From: Zymomonas sp.
GTDB lineage: Bacteria > Pseudomonadota > Alphaproteobacteria > Sphingomonadales > Sphingomonadaceae
DNA length: 23,679 nt
Direction of reading: 5' to 3'
Assembly: GCA_027489105.1 (NCBI GenBank)
Contig: JAIYAJ010000105.1
Coordinates: 1-23,679 of the forward strand
Below, in pieces: positions 1 to 6,662 of this stretch. The notes under the pieces were generated by a model, which saw nothing but the letters and a program-made list of their open reading frames with translations, searched no databases and was not told where the DNA came from. A program made the translations under genes and the position numbers. Within the stretch, counting starts at the first letter, position 1. Each line of letters begins with the position of its first letter.

Positions 1-1
1 C

Positions 2-334
2 AACGACGTCTTCGTGTTCGGCGAGGGCGAAGCTGACTTCGATGCCGACTTCACCGATCGTATCACCGACTTCACGACCGGCGATCTCATCAACCTCGGC
101 TTCACCGTTGAAGAGGTCAGCGCTGCTCCGGGCCTGATCTTCACCACCGTCGCTGCGGCATTCGACTATGCCAACCGGACGACTGTTGATGACGGTGAAG
201 TTCTGGCGCTGACGGTGGGCACCGACACCTACCTGTTCTACAACGACGAGGGCGCCGATGGCTCCGTGACGTCGGCCATCGCCTTCACCGGCGTTACCAC
301 GCTCACCACCGCAAGCTTCGTCGATCCCGCCTGA
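2..334 (+). CDS. RTX-type calcium-binding secreted protein, C-terminal part (paralog 1, cut by window start)
   Basis: An open frame runs from the window edge to a TGA at 332-334; the start lies outside the window. What is visible is the final part of an RTX protein: the last repeat runs into an NDVFVFGE stretch, then a DRITDF..GD segment typical of the end of RTX beta-rolls, then about 90 residues that closely match the C-termini of the two downstream genes (shared APGLIFTT, AAFDYAN, EVLALTVGTDTYLFY, TGVTTLTTASF). In RTX proteins this C-terminal part normally carries the uncleaved type I secretion signal, so export to the cell exterior is inferred. The 3' end and terminator are nearly the same as those of the next gene, so these two copies may have separated more recently than the third. 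The C-terminal tail after SFV is short (DPA). Family assignment is firm; the biological role is unknown. Confidence 0.85.
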   Translation, partial: NDVFVFGEGEADFDADFTDRITDFTTGDLINLGFTVEEVSAAPGLIFTTVAAAFDYANRTTVDDGEVLALTVGTDTYLFYNDEGADGSVTSAIAFTGVTTLTTASFVDPA

Positions 335-358
335 TCCGTCAGGATGGATCGAAGGATC

Positions 359-389
359 GGGGCGGCCGAAAGGCCGCCCCTTTTCTTTT
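359..389 (+). terminator. Rho-independent terminator of RTX paralog 1
   Basis: A perfect 9-bp GC stem (359-367 with 372-380) closed by a GAAA tetraloop is followed by TTTTCTTTT. It starts 24 nt after the TGA of the first RTX gene, so that gene ends its own transcript here. Confidence 0.93.
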
Positions 390-941
390 GTGTCGCTGAT
401 ATCGCAGCTTCCCGACGGACATTCCAAGCCTCCCGACCTCGATCTGCCATTTCCGGATGACGGTCCGAGACGATCGACATCGATCAGCTCAGACCAGCAC
501 CGCCGCCAAGGGCCTCGTCTGCTGGCCACCTTAGCTCGGGCTCTCCGTCTCGACCTGTCGCGCCACCGACCGATTCAGCCCGCCCCCGCTTCCCGACGCC
601 ACCCAGTTCGAAGCTGAAAAGCGCACTCCCGACACTTCCGGAACCCACCGCAGAGAACGGGGCACAACAGCCTCCACTTCGCCGGGAAGAGAGCAGGAGA
701 TGGCCTGTCCCGTCGATCTTGCCAGCCGGCAGTTACGGACCCAAAACCACTAGAGCGAAATCCGTTCCGATTGCATCGGACAGATCGCTCTAGATTATTG
801 TTTTACCGCGTTTTCCGAGTCACCAGATGATTCCATCTGGTTCGAAAACGCTCTAGGCGCTTTCGGTTCTCATGATATAAGCGGCCGACAGGGCGCAGCT
901 GCCTTCTCAACGCCGCTCGCGGCCGGGGCCAACTGGAGTTA
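390..941. other. Intergenic region between RTX paralogs 1 and 2, no gene seen
   Basis: About 550 bp without a convincing gene. Short open frames exist at 390-617 and on the opposite strand, but their translations are low-complexity, rich in Arg, Pro and Ser, and resemble no family. The region holds the palindromic element at 750-856. The last 85 bp (857-941) must carry the promoter and leader of the next RTX gene; an AT-rich patch, CATGATATAA at 871-880, could be a -10 element, but I see no good -35 at the right distance, so no promoter is called. Confidence 0.7.
750..856. repeat. Double-hairpin palindromic intergenic element (REP/MITE-like)
   Basis: The element is bounded by inverted copies of CTAGAGCG (750-757) and CGCTCTAG (849-856), with a further CGCTCTAG at 786-793. 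The first hairpin joins 750-757 to 786-793 and holds an inner stem TCCGAT/ATCGGA (766-771 with 775-780). The second contains CGTTTTC (809-815) facing GAAAACG (844-850), and inside it CCAGATG/CATCTGG (823-829 with 834-840). I recognise this layout as an intergenic repeat common in sphingomonad genomes, from memory and not from a search. Only one copy was noticed in this window. It sits directly upstream of the promoter region of the second RTX gene, so an effect on mRNA or transcription is possible but not shown. Confidence 0.75.
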
Positions 942-944
942 ATG
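933..944 (+). promoter_or_regulatory. Shine-Dalgarno block that sets the start of RTX paralog 2
   Basis: GGAG at 935-938 lies 6 nt before the ATG at 945 and only 3 nt before the ATG at 942. The next paralog has the same CAACTGGAGTT leader with GGAG (2733-2736) also 6 nt before its ATG at 2743, and its protein begins MANY. This argues for initiation at 945. Confidence 0.75.
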
Positions 945-2456
945 ATGGCGAATTATACGTTCGAAACGATGACCTCGGCCGATGCCGCGATTTTCACGTC
1001 GGCTGACACGCTCAGATTCTCGAGCAGCACGCTGACCCCGGCCGATGTCGTCGTCGCGAACAGCGGCAACGCTTTCGACATCACCACGCTGACCGCAGGC
1101 GGCAAGTCGCTCTCCTTCCCGGGTGCGGCCCTGTCGGACGCGAATATCCAGTTCGCCAGCTCGTTCATCGCCGGCAGCGGCGCAACCCTGGTGGTTGGCA
1201 CCAATGGCGCCGATGAGGGGCCTGGACAGCTTGAAGTGGGCACGAGCAACGACGGCTCGTACATTTATGGCTTCGCGGGAAATGACACGATTTTGTCGAC
1301 GGGGAGCGGCGCATCGACCATTTCGGGCGGTGACGGCAGCGACAACATCACGCTCAACGGCAGCGGCTCGATCGACGGAGGAGCCGGCAACGACGTCATC
1401 ACTCTGGGCGGCGCGACCACCGAGGACGATTCGGTCGTCGTCACGGGCGGCGCCGGTAACGATACCGTTACTCTGAACGGCGAAGCGGCTGTCACGATCA
1501 CCGCCGGCGCGGGCGACGATAATGTCCAGCTCAGCAACGATGGCGGCCTGGTGAACGTCAGCCTGGGCGACGGCAACGACCTGTTCGAATCGAACGGCAG
1601 CGCTGCGACGTCGATCGTCGAAGGCGGCGCTGGCGCCGACTCCATCGAGGGCGGCGACAGCAACGACCGCCTCTATGGCCAGAGCGCTGCTGGCGGCGCG
1701 GATGGCAATGATATCATCTCGGGCGGCAATGGTTCGGATTATCTGCAGGGCAATGCCGGCGCCGATACGCTCGATGGCGGCCGTGGCTCGGACCGCATCT
1801 TCGGTGGTGCCGACAACGACTTCATTCGTGGCAATGACGGCAACGACAGCGTCAACGGCAACAAGGGTGCCGACATCATCGACGGCGGCGACGGCAATGA
1901 TTCGCTGCGCGGCGGCGCGGATGACGACATCATTTACGGTGGCTTTGACGGCAATAACGCCAATATCATCGGCAGCGGCAACGACGTCATCCTCGGCGAT
2001 GCCGGCAACGACACGCTCATCGGCGGTGCAGGCAATGACACGATCGACATCCTGACCGGTGGGGCCGGCAACGACGTATTCGTGTTCGGCAGCACCGACG
2101 CGGCCATCGCCACCATCGGCAGCGACACGCTCACCGATCGCATCACGGACTTCTCGGCCGGCGACAAGATCGATATCGGTCACCTGGTTTCCGACGTCAC
2201 TTCGGCTCCGGGCCTGATCTTCACCACCGTCGAAGCTGCGTTCAACTATGCGAACGATGCTTCGGTCGATGCGGGCGAAGTTCTCGCTCTGACGGTCGGC
2301 ACCGACACCTATCTGTTCTACAACTCGGCGAACGCGGTGGGCTCGGTGGACTCGGCGATTGCCCTCACCGGTGTGACCACAGTCACCACGGCGAGCTTCG
2401 TTGCGGCGGACTTCTTCGATGTAGAAGATGCTTTCGATCGCAGCCCCAACCCCTGA
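945..2456 (+). CDS. RTX-type calcium-binding secreted protein (paralog 2)
   Basis: The protein has 503 residues from ATG 945 (504 from the adjacent ATG 942). Residues 1 to about 90 form a domain I do not recognise by name, starting MANYTFETMTSADAA and ending near SSFIAGSGAT. About 20 glycine/aspartate nonapeptides of the GGxGxDxux type follow (for example GGAGNDVIT, GGDGNDSLR, GGAGNDTID), the calcium-binding beta-roll motif of RTX proteins. The last 130 residues start with a DRITDF..GDKIDIG segment and hold the presumed C-terminal secretion signal. There is no N-terminal signal peptide, no cysteine and only three lysines, which fits type I secretion and folding in external calcium. It ends with a private acidic tail (FFDVEDAFDRSPNP) absent from the other copies. 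It could be an adhesin, a surface-layer subunit or a matrix protein; no enzymatic domain is seen. Confidence 0.9.
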   Translation: MANYTFETMTSADAAIFTSADTLRFSSSTLTPADVVVANSGNAFDITTLTAGGKSLSFPGAALSDANIQFASSFIAGSGATLVVGTNGADEGPGQLEVGTSNDGSYIYGFAGNDTILSTGSGASTISGGDGSDNITLNGSGSIDGGAGNDVITLGGATTEDDSVVVTGGAGNDTVTLNGEAAVTITAGAGDDNVQLSNDGGLVNVSLGDGNDLFESNGSAATSIVEGGAGADSIEGGDSNDRLYGQSAAGGADGNDIISGGNGSDYLQGNAGADTLDGGRGSDRIFGGADNDFIRGNDGNDSVNGNKGADIIDGGDGNDSLRGGADDDIIYGGFDGNNANIIGSGNDVILGDAGNDTLIGGAGNDTIDILTGGAGNDVFVFGSTDAAIATIGSDTLTDRITDFSAGDKIDIGHLVSDVTSAPGLIFTTVEAAFNYANDASVDAGEVLALTVGTDTYLFYNSANAVGSVDSAIALTGVTTVTTASFVAADFFDVEDAFDRSPNP

Positions 2457-2480
2457 TCCGTCAGGACAGGCAAAAGGATC

Positions 2481-2511
2481 GGGGCGGCCGAAAGGTCGCC
2501 CCTTTTCTTTT
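2481..2511 (+). terminator. Rho-independent terminator of RTX paralog 2
   Basis: A 9-bp stem (2481-2489 with 2494-2502, one G-U pair) with a GAAA loop is followed by TTTTCTTTT. The sequence from the TGA through the terminator is almost the same as that after paralog 1. From 2512 to 2742 only the leader of the next gene remains and no other feature was seen. Confidence 0.92.
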
Positions 2512-2742
2512 ATGCGCCGGACTTCGCCTCATCCCGATCGAGCCCCGCCAATCGAGTGGCATCGTTTCCCGTCTGGCCAGCCCCAGCTCTCCCCTGACGG
2601 CATCCATCGACCCGCCAGCACGCTCCGGCGAAAATCTCGCTTCATTCCAGACCCTTGTTGGCCGCCTCGGCGTTTCAGGCAGCGGATCGCCATCCCGGTG
2701 ATGCGCGCCCGATGATCCCGCCACGTCCAACTGGAGTTTCCC

Positions 2743-4164
2743 ATGGCCAATTATGTGTTCGAGACGATGACCTCGGCCGAAGCCGCCAATCTGATGGCCG
2801 GCGACACGCTGACCTTCTCCGCGACCGCGCTCACCCCGGCCGACGTCACCGTCACCAACAGCGGCAACGCGTTCGACATCACCACGGTGACCTCCGACGG
2901 CAAGACCCTCTCCTTCCCCGGCCCCGCGCTTTCGGGCAGCAGCATCCAGTTCGTCAGCTCGTTCATCGCCGGTAGCGGTGCGACGCTGGAAATCGGTTCC
3001 AACGCGTCCGACAACCCGACCCTCAACACCAGCGACGACGGCTCCTATCTTTACGGCTTTGCCGGTAACGACACGATCGAATCGATCGGCACCGGCGCGG
3101 CGACCCTGTCGGGCGGCGACGGGAATGACGACATTACCGCCTTCGGTGGCGGCTCGATCGATGGCGGTGCAGGCGATGACAGCATCACCTCCACGGCAAC
3201 AGAAGACCTGGTCATTGCCGGCGGGGTCGGAAATGACGAAATTCTGCTGAACGGCGGCGGCGCGGTCACCGTCAGCGGCGGGACCGGCGACGACAGCGTG
3301 ACCGTCGATGCAGACGGCACCGGCCTGTTCAACATCTCCCTCGACGACGGCAACGACGTCTTCAATGCCAATGGCTCCGACACGACTGTCATCGTCAACG
3401 GCGGCAGCGGCGCGGACACGCTGTCCGGCGGCGACGGCAATGACCGTCTGTACGGACAGAGCGCTGCCGGCGGCATCGACGGCAATGACAGCCTCAGCGG
3501 TGGTGACGGTTCCGACTATCTGCAGGGCAATGCCGGCGTCGATACGCTGAACGGCGGTGATGGCAGCGACCGGATCTTCGGCGGCGCCGACAATGACGCC
3601 ATTTCCGGCGGCGACGGCAACGACACCGTCAACGGCAATAAGGGCGAGGACGAGCTCTCCGGCGGCGCCGGCAATGATTCGCTGCGCGGCGGCGGCGATG
3701 GCGACATCCTCAACGGGGATGCCGGCAACGACATCATCCAGGGCGATGCGGGCAACGACACCATCATCGGTGGCGACGGCGTCGACATCCTCAGCGGCGG
3801 CGATGGCAATGACCTGTTCGCCTTCATCGGCACGCAGGCGCAGAGCCTGGAGGTCGGCGACGTGACCTTCACCGACCGGATCACCGACTTCGGCACCGGC
3901 GACAGGATCGACCTCGCCTTCGCGGTCGTCGACGTCGCATCAGCGCCCGGCATCCAGTTCACCACGATCGCGGCCGCCTTCGACTATGCCGCGACCGCCA
4001 CGGTCGACGATAATGAGGTCCTGGCGCTCACCGTCGGAACAGACACCTATTTGTTCTACCGGGCAGGTGGCCAGGACGGCGCGGTCGATTCGGTGATCAC
4101 CCTCAACGGCGTCACGACACTGACGGCGGACAGCTTCGTCGACACGGGCATCTTCGAAGGCTGA
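2743..4164 (+). CDS. RTX-type calcium-binding secreted protein (paralog 3)
   Basis: The protein has 473 residues and the same plan as the preceding gene: an N-terminal domain of about 90 residues (MANYVFETMTSAEAAN to SSFIAGSGAT), about 20 RTX nonapeptides (GGDGNDDIT, GGAGDDSIT, GGDGSDRIF, GGDGNDTVN), a conserved LYGQSAAGGxDGND insert in mid-array, then DRITDF..GDRIDL and a C-terminal domain with EVLALTVGTDTYLFY. There is no signal peptide and no cysteine, with two lysines. The GGAG 6 nt before the ATG supports the start. It is about 30 residues shorter than paralog 2, partly in the spacer after the N-terminal domain and partly in the C-terminal tail (DTGIFEG). Calcium-dependent folding outside the cell after type I secretion is inferred from the family. 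It is the last gene of the array and faces the minus-strand glycan locus. Confidence 0.9.
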   Translation: MANYVFETMTSAEAANLMAGDTLTFSATALTPADVTVTNSGNAFDITTVTSDGKTLSFPGPALSGSSIQFVSSFIAGSGATLEIGSNASDNPTLNTSDDGSYLYGFAGNDTIESIGTGAATLSGGDGNDDITAFGGGSIDGGAGDDSITSTATEDLVIAGGVGNDEILLNGGGAVTVSGGTGDDSVTVDADGTGLFNISLDDGNDVFNANGSDTTVIVNGGSGADTLSGGDGNDRLYGQSAAGGIDGNDSLSGGDGSDYLQGNAGVDTLNGGDGSDRIFGGADNDAISGGDGNDTVNGNKGEDELSGGAGNDSLRGGGDGDILNGDAGNDIIQGDAGNDTIIGGDGVDILSGGDGNDLFAFIGTQAQSLEVGDVTFTDRITDFGTGDRIDLAFAVVDVASAPGIQFTTIAAAFDYAATATVDDNEVLALTVGTDTYLFYRAGGQDGAVDSVITLNGVTTLTADSFVDTGIFEG

Positions 4165-4190
4165 GCCTCCACAGCCTATCGGATTCGGGA

Positions 4191-4217
4191 GGGCGGTCGA
4201 AAGGCCGCCCTTTTCTT
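4191..4217 (+). terminator. Rho-independent terminator of RTX paralog 3
   Basis: An 8-bp stem (4191-4198 with 4203-4210, one G-U pair) closed by GAAA is followed by TTTTCTT. It lies in the 76-bp gap between two converging genes. On the opposite strand the hairpin has no U-run, so it should act mainly on the RTX transcript. Confidence 0.88.
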
Positions 4218-4240
4218 GCTCTCGTACCGGCCGCTCGCAC

Positions 4241-5503
4241 TCAGCGAGCCACGCTCGCAACCTCGGCGAGGTCGGCGGAAACCCGCCCTTCGGCGATATC
4301 GTCGATCAGGCGCAGCCAGCCGGGAACGCCGACGCTCTCCCGATCGAAACGCGCCAGCGCCGTGGCACGGGCGGCCTTGCGCATATCGGCAAAGACCTCC
4401 GGCTCGCGCACCGCCCGGACCATCGCGGCGCTGAGCGCGCCCACGTCGAAGAAGTCGTTGAGGACGCCCTCGACACCATTATCGATCGCATCGCGCACCG
4501 GTGCGGTATCCGACCCCAGCACCAGGCATTCGCACGCCATCGCCTCGACCAGCGACCAGGAGAGGGCGAAGGGATAGGTATAATAGACATGCGCCGCACC
4601 GACCGAGAGGATGTCGATCATCGCCTTGTGATCGACCCGGCCGACGAAATGCAAGTGCCCCTCGGGAATGCCGCTCCCCACTTCCTCCAGCATAGCATGG
4701 CGCCAGTGCTTGCCGTCGGCGCGCGCGCCGCCATAGCCGTTCCCGTCGGCGCCGATCGCGAGGACATGGGCCTCGGGCACCTGCCGGAAGAAATCGGGCA
4801 GCGCGCGCATGAAGATGTGAAAGCCGCGCAGCCGCTCGAAATTGCGGTTGATGAAGGTGATCACCGGCGCGCCGGGGCGCAGGTCCTGCCCATCGCGCAG
4901 GCGGACGACGGCCCTGGGATTGTGACGAGCAGCCGACAGGTCGACGCCCTCGTGCAGCACGCGGTGGATCGGCCGGAAGATCTCGGGATAGGTCGATGCC
5001 TGGAACTGGGTCGGGGAGACGATCAGGTCGGCGGTCGTCATCGCCAGCACCTGGGTTGCGTTCTTGGCGTGGGTCCGCAGCATCTGCGGCAGGTCGGGCG
5101 CCTCGAACTCGCTGTCGAAATTGATGTCGGCGCCGTGGGTCCGGTAGAACAGCTCGCCGAACAGGACGATCCTTGCCTCGGGAAATATCTCGCGCAGATA
5201 GATCGTCTCGCCCCAGCCGGGGTGGCCGATGATGACGTCGGGGCGAAAGCCGCTCGCCGCCAGCTGCGACGCCGCCTGCGCCGCCGCCGTGCCGCGGATC
5301 AGATCCGCCTCGGCGCGCACGGCGATCGGCAATATGCCCTGGGTCGTCCCGCGCTTGTTCGTCCAGCGGACCAGCCGCACGCCGGGCCGTTCGGTGGCGC
5401 TGGTGCTCCCAAGCGCCACCACCTCGTCGCCCCGCACCACCAGCGCATCGGCAATGGCCGGAAACTGGCCGGGAAAATTCTGGTGGACGATCAATATGCG
5501 CAT
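4241..5503 (-). CDS. Glycosyltransferase family 4 protein
   Basis: The protein has 420 residues and is predicted to be a cytoplasmic GT-B fold glycosyltransferase that moves a sugar from a nucleotide-sugar donor to a growing glycan. The start (MRILIVHQNFPGQFPAIADAL) carries the HQNFPGQF signature at residues 7-14, typical of the Glyco_trans_4_3-type N-terminal domain. The C-terminal Rossmann half contains the donor-site stretch FALSWSLVEAMACECLVLGSD and an APVRDAI segment, matching the E-x7-E region of GT4 enzymes. No signal peptide or membrane segment is visible. It is the last gene of the minus-strand glycan locus, 76 bp after the M23 peptidase gene, and converges with the RTX array. Sugar and acceptor cannot be told. 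The ATG at 5503 lacks a strong Shine-Dalgarno sequence, but the motif begins directly after it, so the start is probably right. Confidence 0.88.
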   Translation of the reverse strand: MRILIVHQNFPGQFPAIADALVVRGDEVVALGSTSATERPGVRLVRWTNKRGTTQGILPIAVRAEADLIRGTAAAQAASQLAASGFRPDVIIGHPGWGETIYLREIFPEARIVLFGELFYRTHGADINFDSEFEAPDLPQMLRTHAKNATQVLAMTTADLIVSPTQFQASTYPEIFRPIHRVLHEGVDLSAARHNPRAVVRLRDGQDLRPGAPVITFINRNFERLRGFHIFMRALPDFFRQVPEAHVLAIGADGNGYGGARADGKHWRHAMLEEVGSGIPEGHLHFVGRVDHKAMIDILSVGAAHVYYTYPFALSWSLVEAMACECLVLGSDTAPVRDAIDNGVEGVLNDFFDVGALSAAMVRAVREPEVFADMRKAARATALARFDRESVGVPGWLRLIDDIAEGRVSADLAEVASVAR

Positions 5504-5533
5504 CGGCTTGGGCTATCCCGATCTTCAGGCGTC

Positions 5534-5549
5534 GGCGGCACGTGCCGCC
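5534..5549. repeat. Perfect 16-bp palindrome between the M23 and GT4 genes
   Basis: GGCGGCACGTGCCGCC is its own reverse complement, centred on CACGTG. It lies in the 76-bp gap between two same-strand genes. There is no following U-run on either strand, so it is not a standard terminator. It could be a protein-binding site or an mRNA hairpin. Confidence 0.45.
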
Positions 5550-5579
5550 CGATGAGGCGACCGGATAGCCGAAAGGCGG

Positions 5580-6566
5580 TCACAGCGTCACGGAGAAACG
5601 CTCCGAGACGAGCGCTTTACCGCTGCGCACGACCACATAGCGTGCCTCGTACCGCCCGGACTGCCAGCCGGTCGCAGGGCGTTTACGGCCGGTGAAGATC
5701 AACCATTCCGCCTTGTCACCTTCCAACGGCTTGGCGCGGTTGTCGGCCAGCACGCTGCCATCGGGACCGGTCACCACCAGCCGCTGCACATCGCCGGCCT
5801 TGAGCCCCATCGCCTGGACGAAGGCGACCAGCGCCGGCGCACTCTTGTCGGGGGCGGGCTGCTGCGCCTCGCCATGCTCGCGCGCAGAGGCGATCGTCAC
5901 CGGGCCGGTCGCGAAGCCGGTCAGCAGCACCTCGCCCGGCCGATAGGCGCCGGTCAGCCCGCTACCTGCTGACCAGAGCGAGCGTCCACCGCCGCATTGC
6001 CCGGCCGTCGCGCCATAAGCGAAGGGATCGACCACCTTGCCGTCCTTGCGCACCGTCATGTGGAGGTGCGGATATTCGGTGTTGCCCGACAGGCCGACCA
6101 GACCGATCCGCTCCCCTGCCTTTACCTGCTGGCCGGGCCGAACGGCGATACTGCCCTTGGCCATGTGGCAATATTGGGTTTCGAGCCCGCCGGCATGTTC
6201 GATGACGAGACCGTTGCCACACATCGCCTGCGCCACCGCCTCGCTCCGCCCGGCCTCCTTCACCGAGACGTCGGGAACCCCGTCGCGCACGCGCAACACC
6301 TTGCCATCGGCTGCTGCCAGCACCGCGACGCCGCGCCGCTGCTGATCCATGCTGTGCAGCCGGAAATCGGTGCCATTATGCCCATCATAGGTGCGGCTGC
6401 CGCAGCGAAAGTCGCTGGCGGCGGGGCTTGGGTCGAGATCGGTATAGTTCTGGATCGCGCAATTCTTGCCCAGCGTGCAGGCGATTGGCTTGCCGAGCTG
6501 CGGCATGTCGGCCCCGGCACCGAGCAGAACCGGGGCGGCGAGCGTCATCAGGGGCCAGGGCTTCAT
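5580..6566 (-). CDS. M23 family zinc metalloendopeptidase, secreted
   Basis: The protein has 328 residues. The M23 (LytM/lysostaphin-like) fold is clear: zinc ligands H63 and D67 in HNGTDF, the catalytic-type H134 in QYCHM, and H167/H169 in YPHLHM, so all the usual active-site residues are present. The glycine-rich stretch GQQVKAGERIGLVGLSGNTEYPHLH is the classic core. Family members cut peptide cross-links in peptidoglycan or process surface proteins. The N-terminus (MKPWPLMTLAAPVLLGAGAD) is a short hydrophobic leader, suggesting export to the periplasm. Residues from about 195 to the end form an extra beta-rich domain I do not recognise. AGGAAGG at 6574-6580, 7 nt before the ATG, fixes the start. 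It sits inside a glycosyltransferase locus, so a role in wall or envelope remodelling is plausible but unproven. Confidence 0.9.
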   Translation of the reverse strand: MKPWPLMTLAAPVLLGAGADMPQLGKPIACTLGKNCAIQNYTDLDPSPAASDFRCGSRTYDGHNGTDFRLHSMDQQRRGVAVLAAADGKVLRVRDGVPDVSVKEAGRSEAVAQAMCGNGLVIEHAGGLETQYCHMAKGSIAVRPGQQVKAGERIGLVGLSGNTEYPHLHMTVRKDGKVVDPFAYGATAGQCGGGRSLWSAGSGLTGAYRPGEVLLTGFATGPVTIASAREHGEAQQPAPDKSAPALVAFVQAMGLKAGDVQRLVVTGPDGSVLADNRAKPLEGDKAEWLIFTGRKRPATGWQSGRYEARYVVVRSGKALVSERFSVTL

Positions 6567-6662
6567 CGATCGTCCTTCCTGCGAAGCTGTGTAGCTGGAG
6601 GAATTTCACCACACAGCGCCTTACCGGCCATGAACGAAGTGGCCGCGCGCTCTATCCCCCGG

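Noticed and set aside
390..617. 75-codon frame after the first RTX terminator
   Set aside because: No Shine-Dalgarno sequence, low-complexity Pro/Arg/Ser translation, and no relation to neighbouring genes.
1300..2080. Repeated DNA in the RTX genes as a possible CRISPR or tandem-repeat array
   Set aside because: The periodicity is 27 bp-like and in frame, encoding degenerate GGxGxD nonapeptides; there are no constant repeats with unique spacers.
939..2183. Long minus-strand frame opposite RTX paralog 2 (and similar ones opposite paralog 3)
   Set aside because: It is the mirror of the repetitive Gly/Asp codons. The translation is low-complexity Ala/Val/Ile/Asp and resembles no family, while the plus strand has clear RTX motifs.
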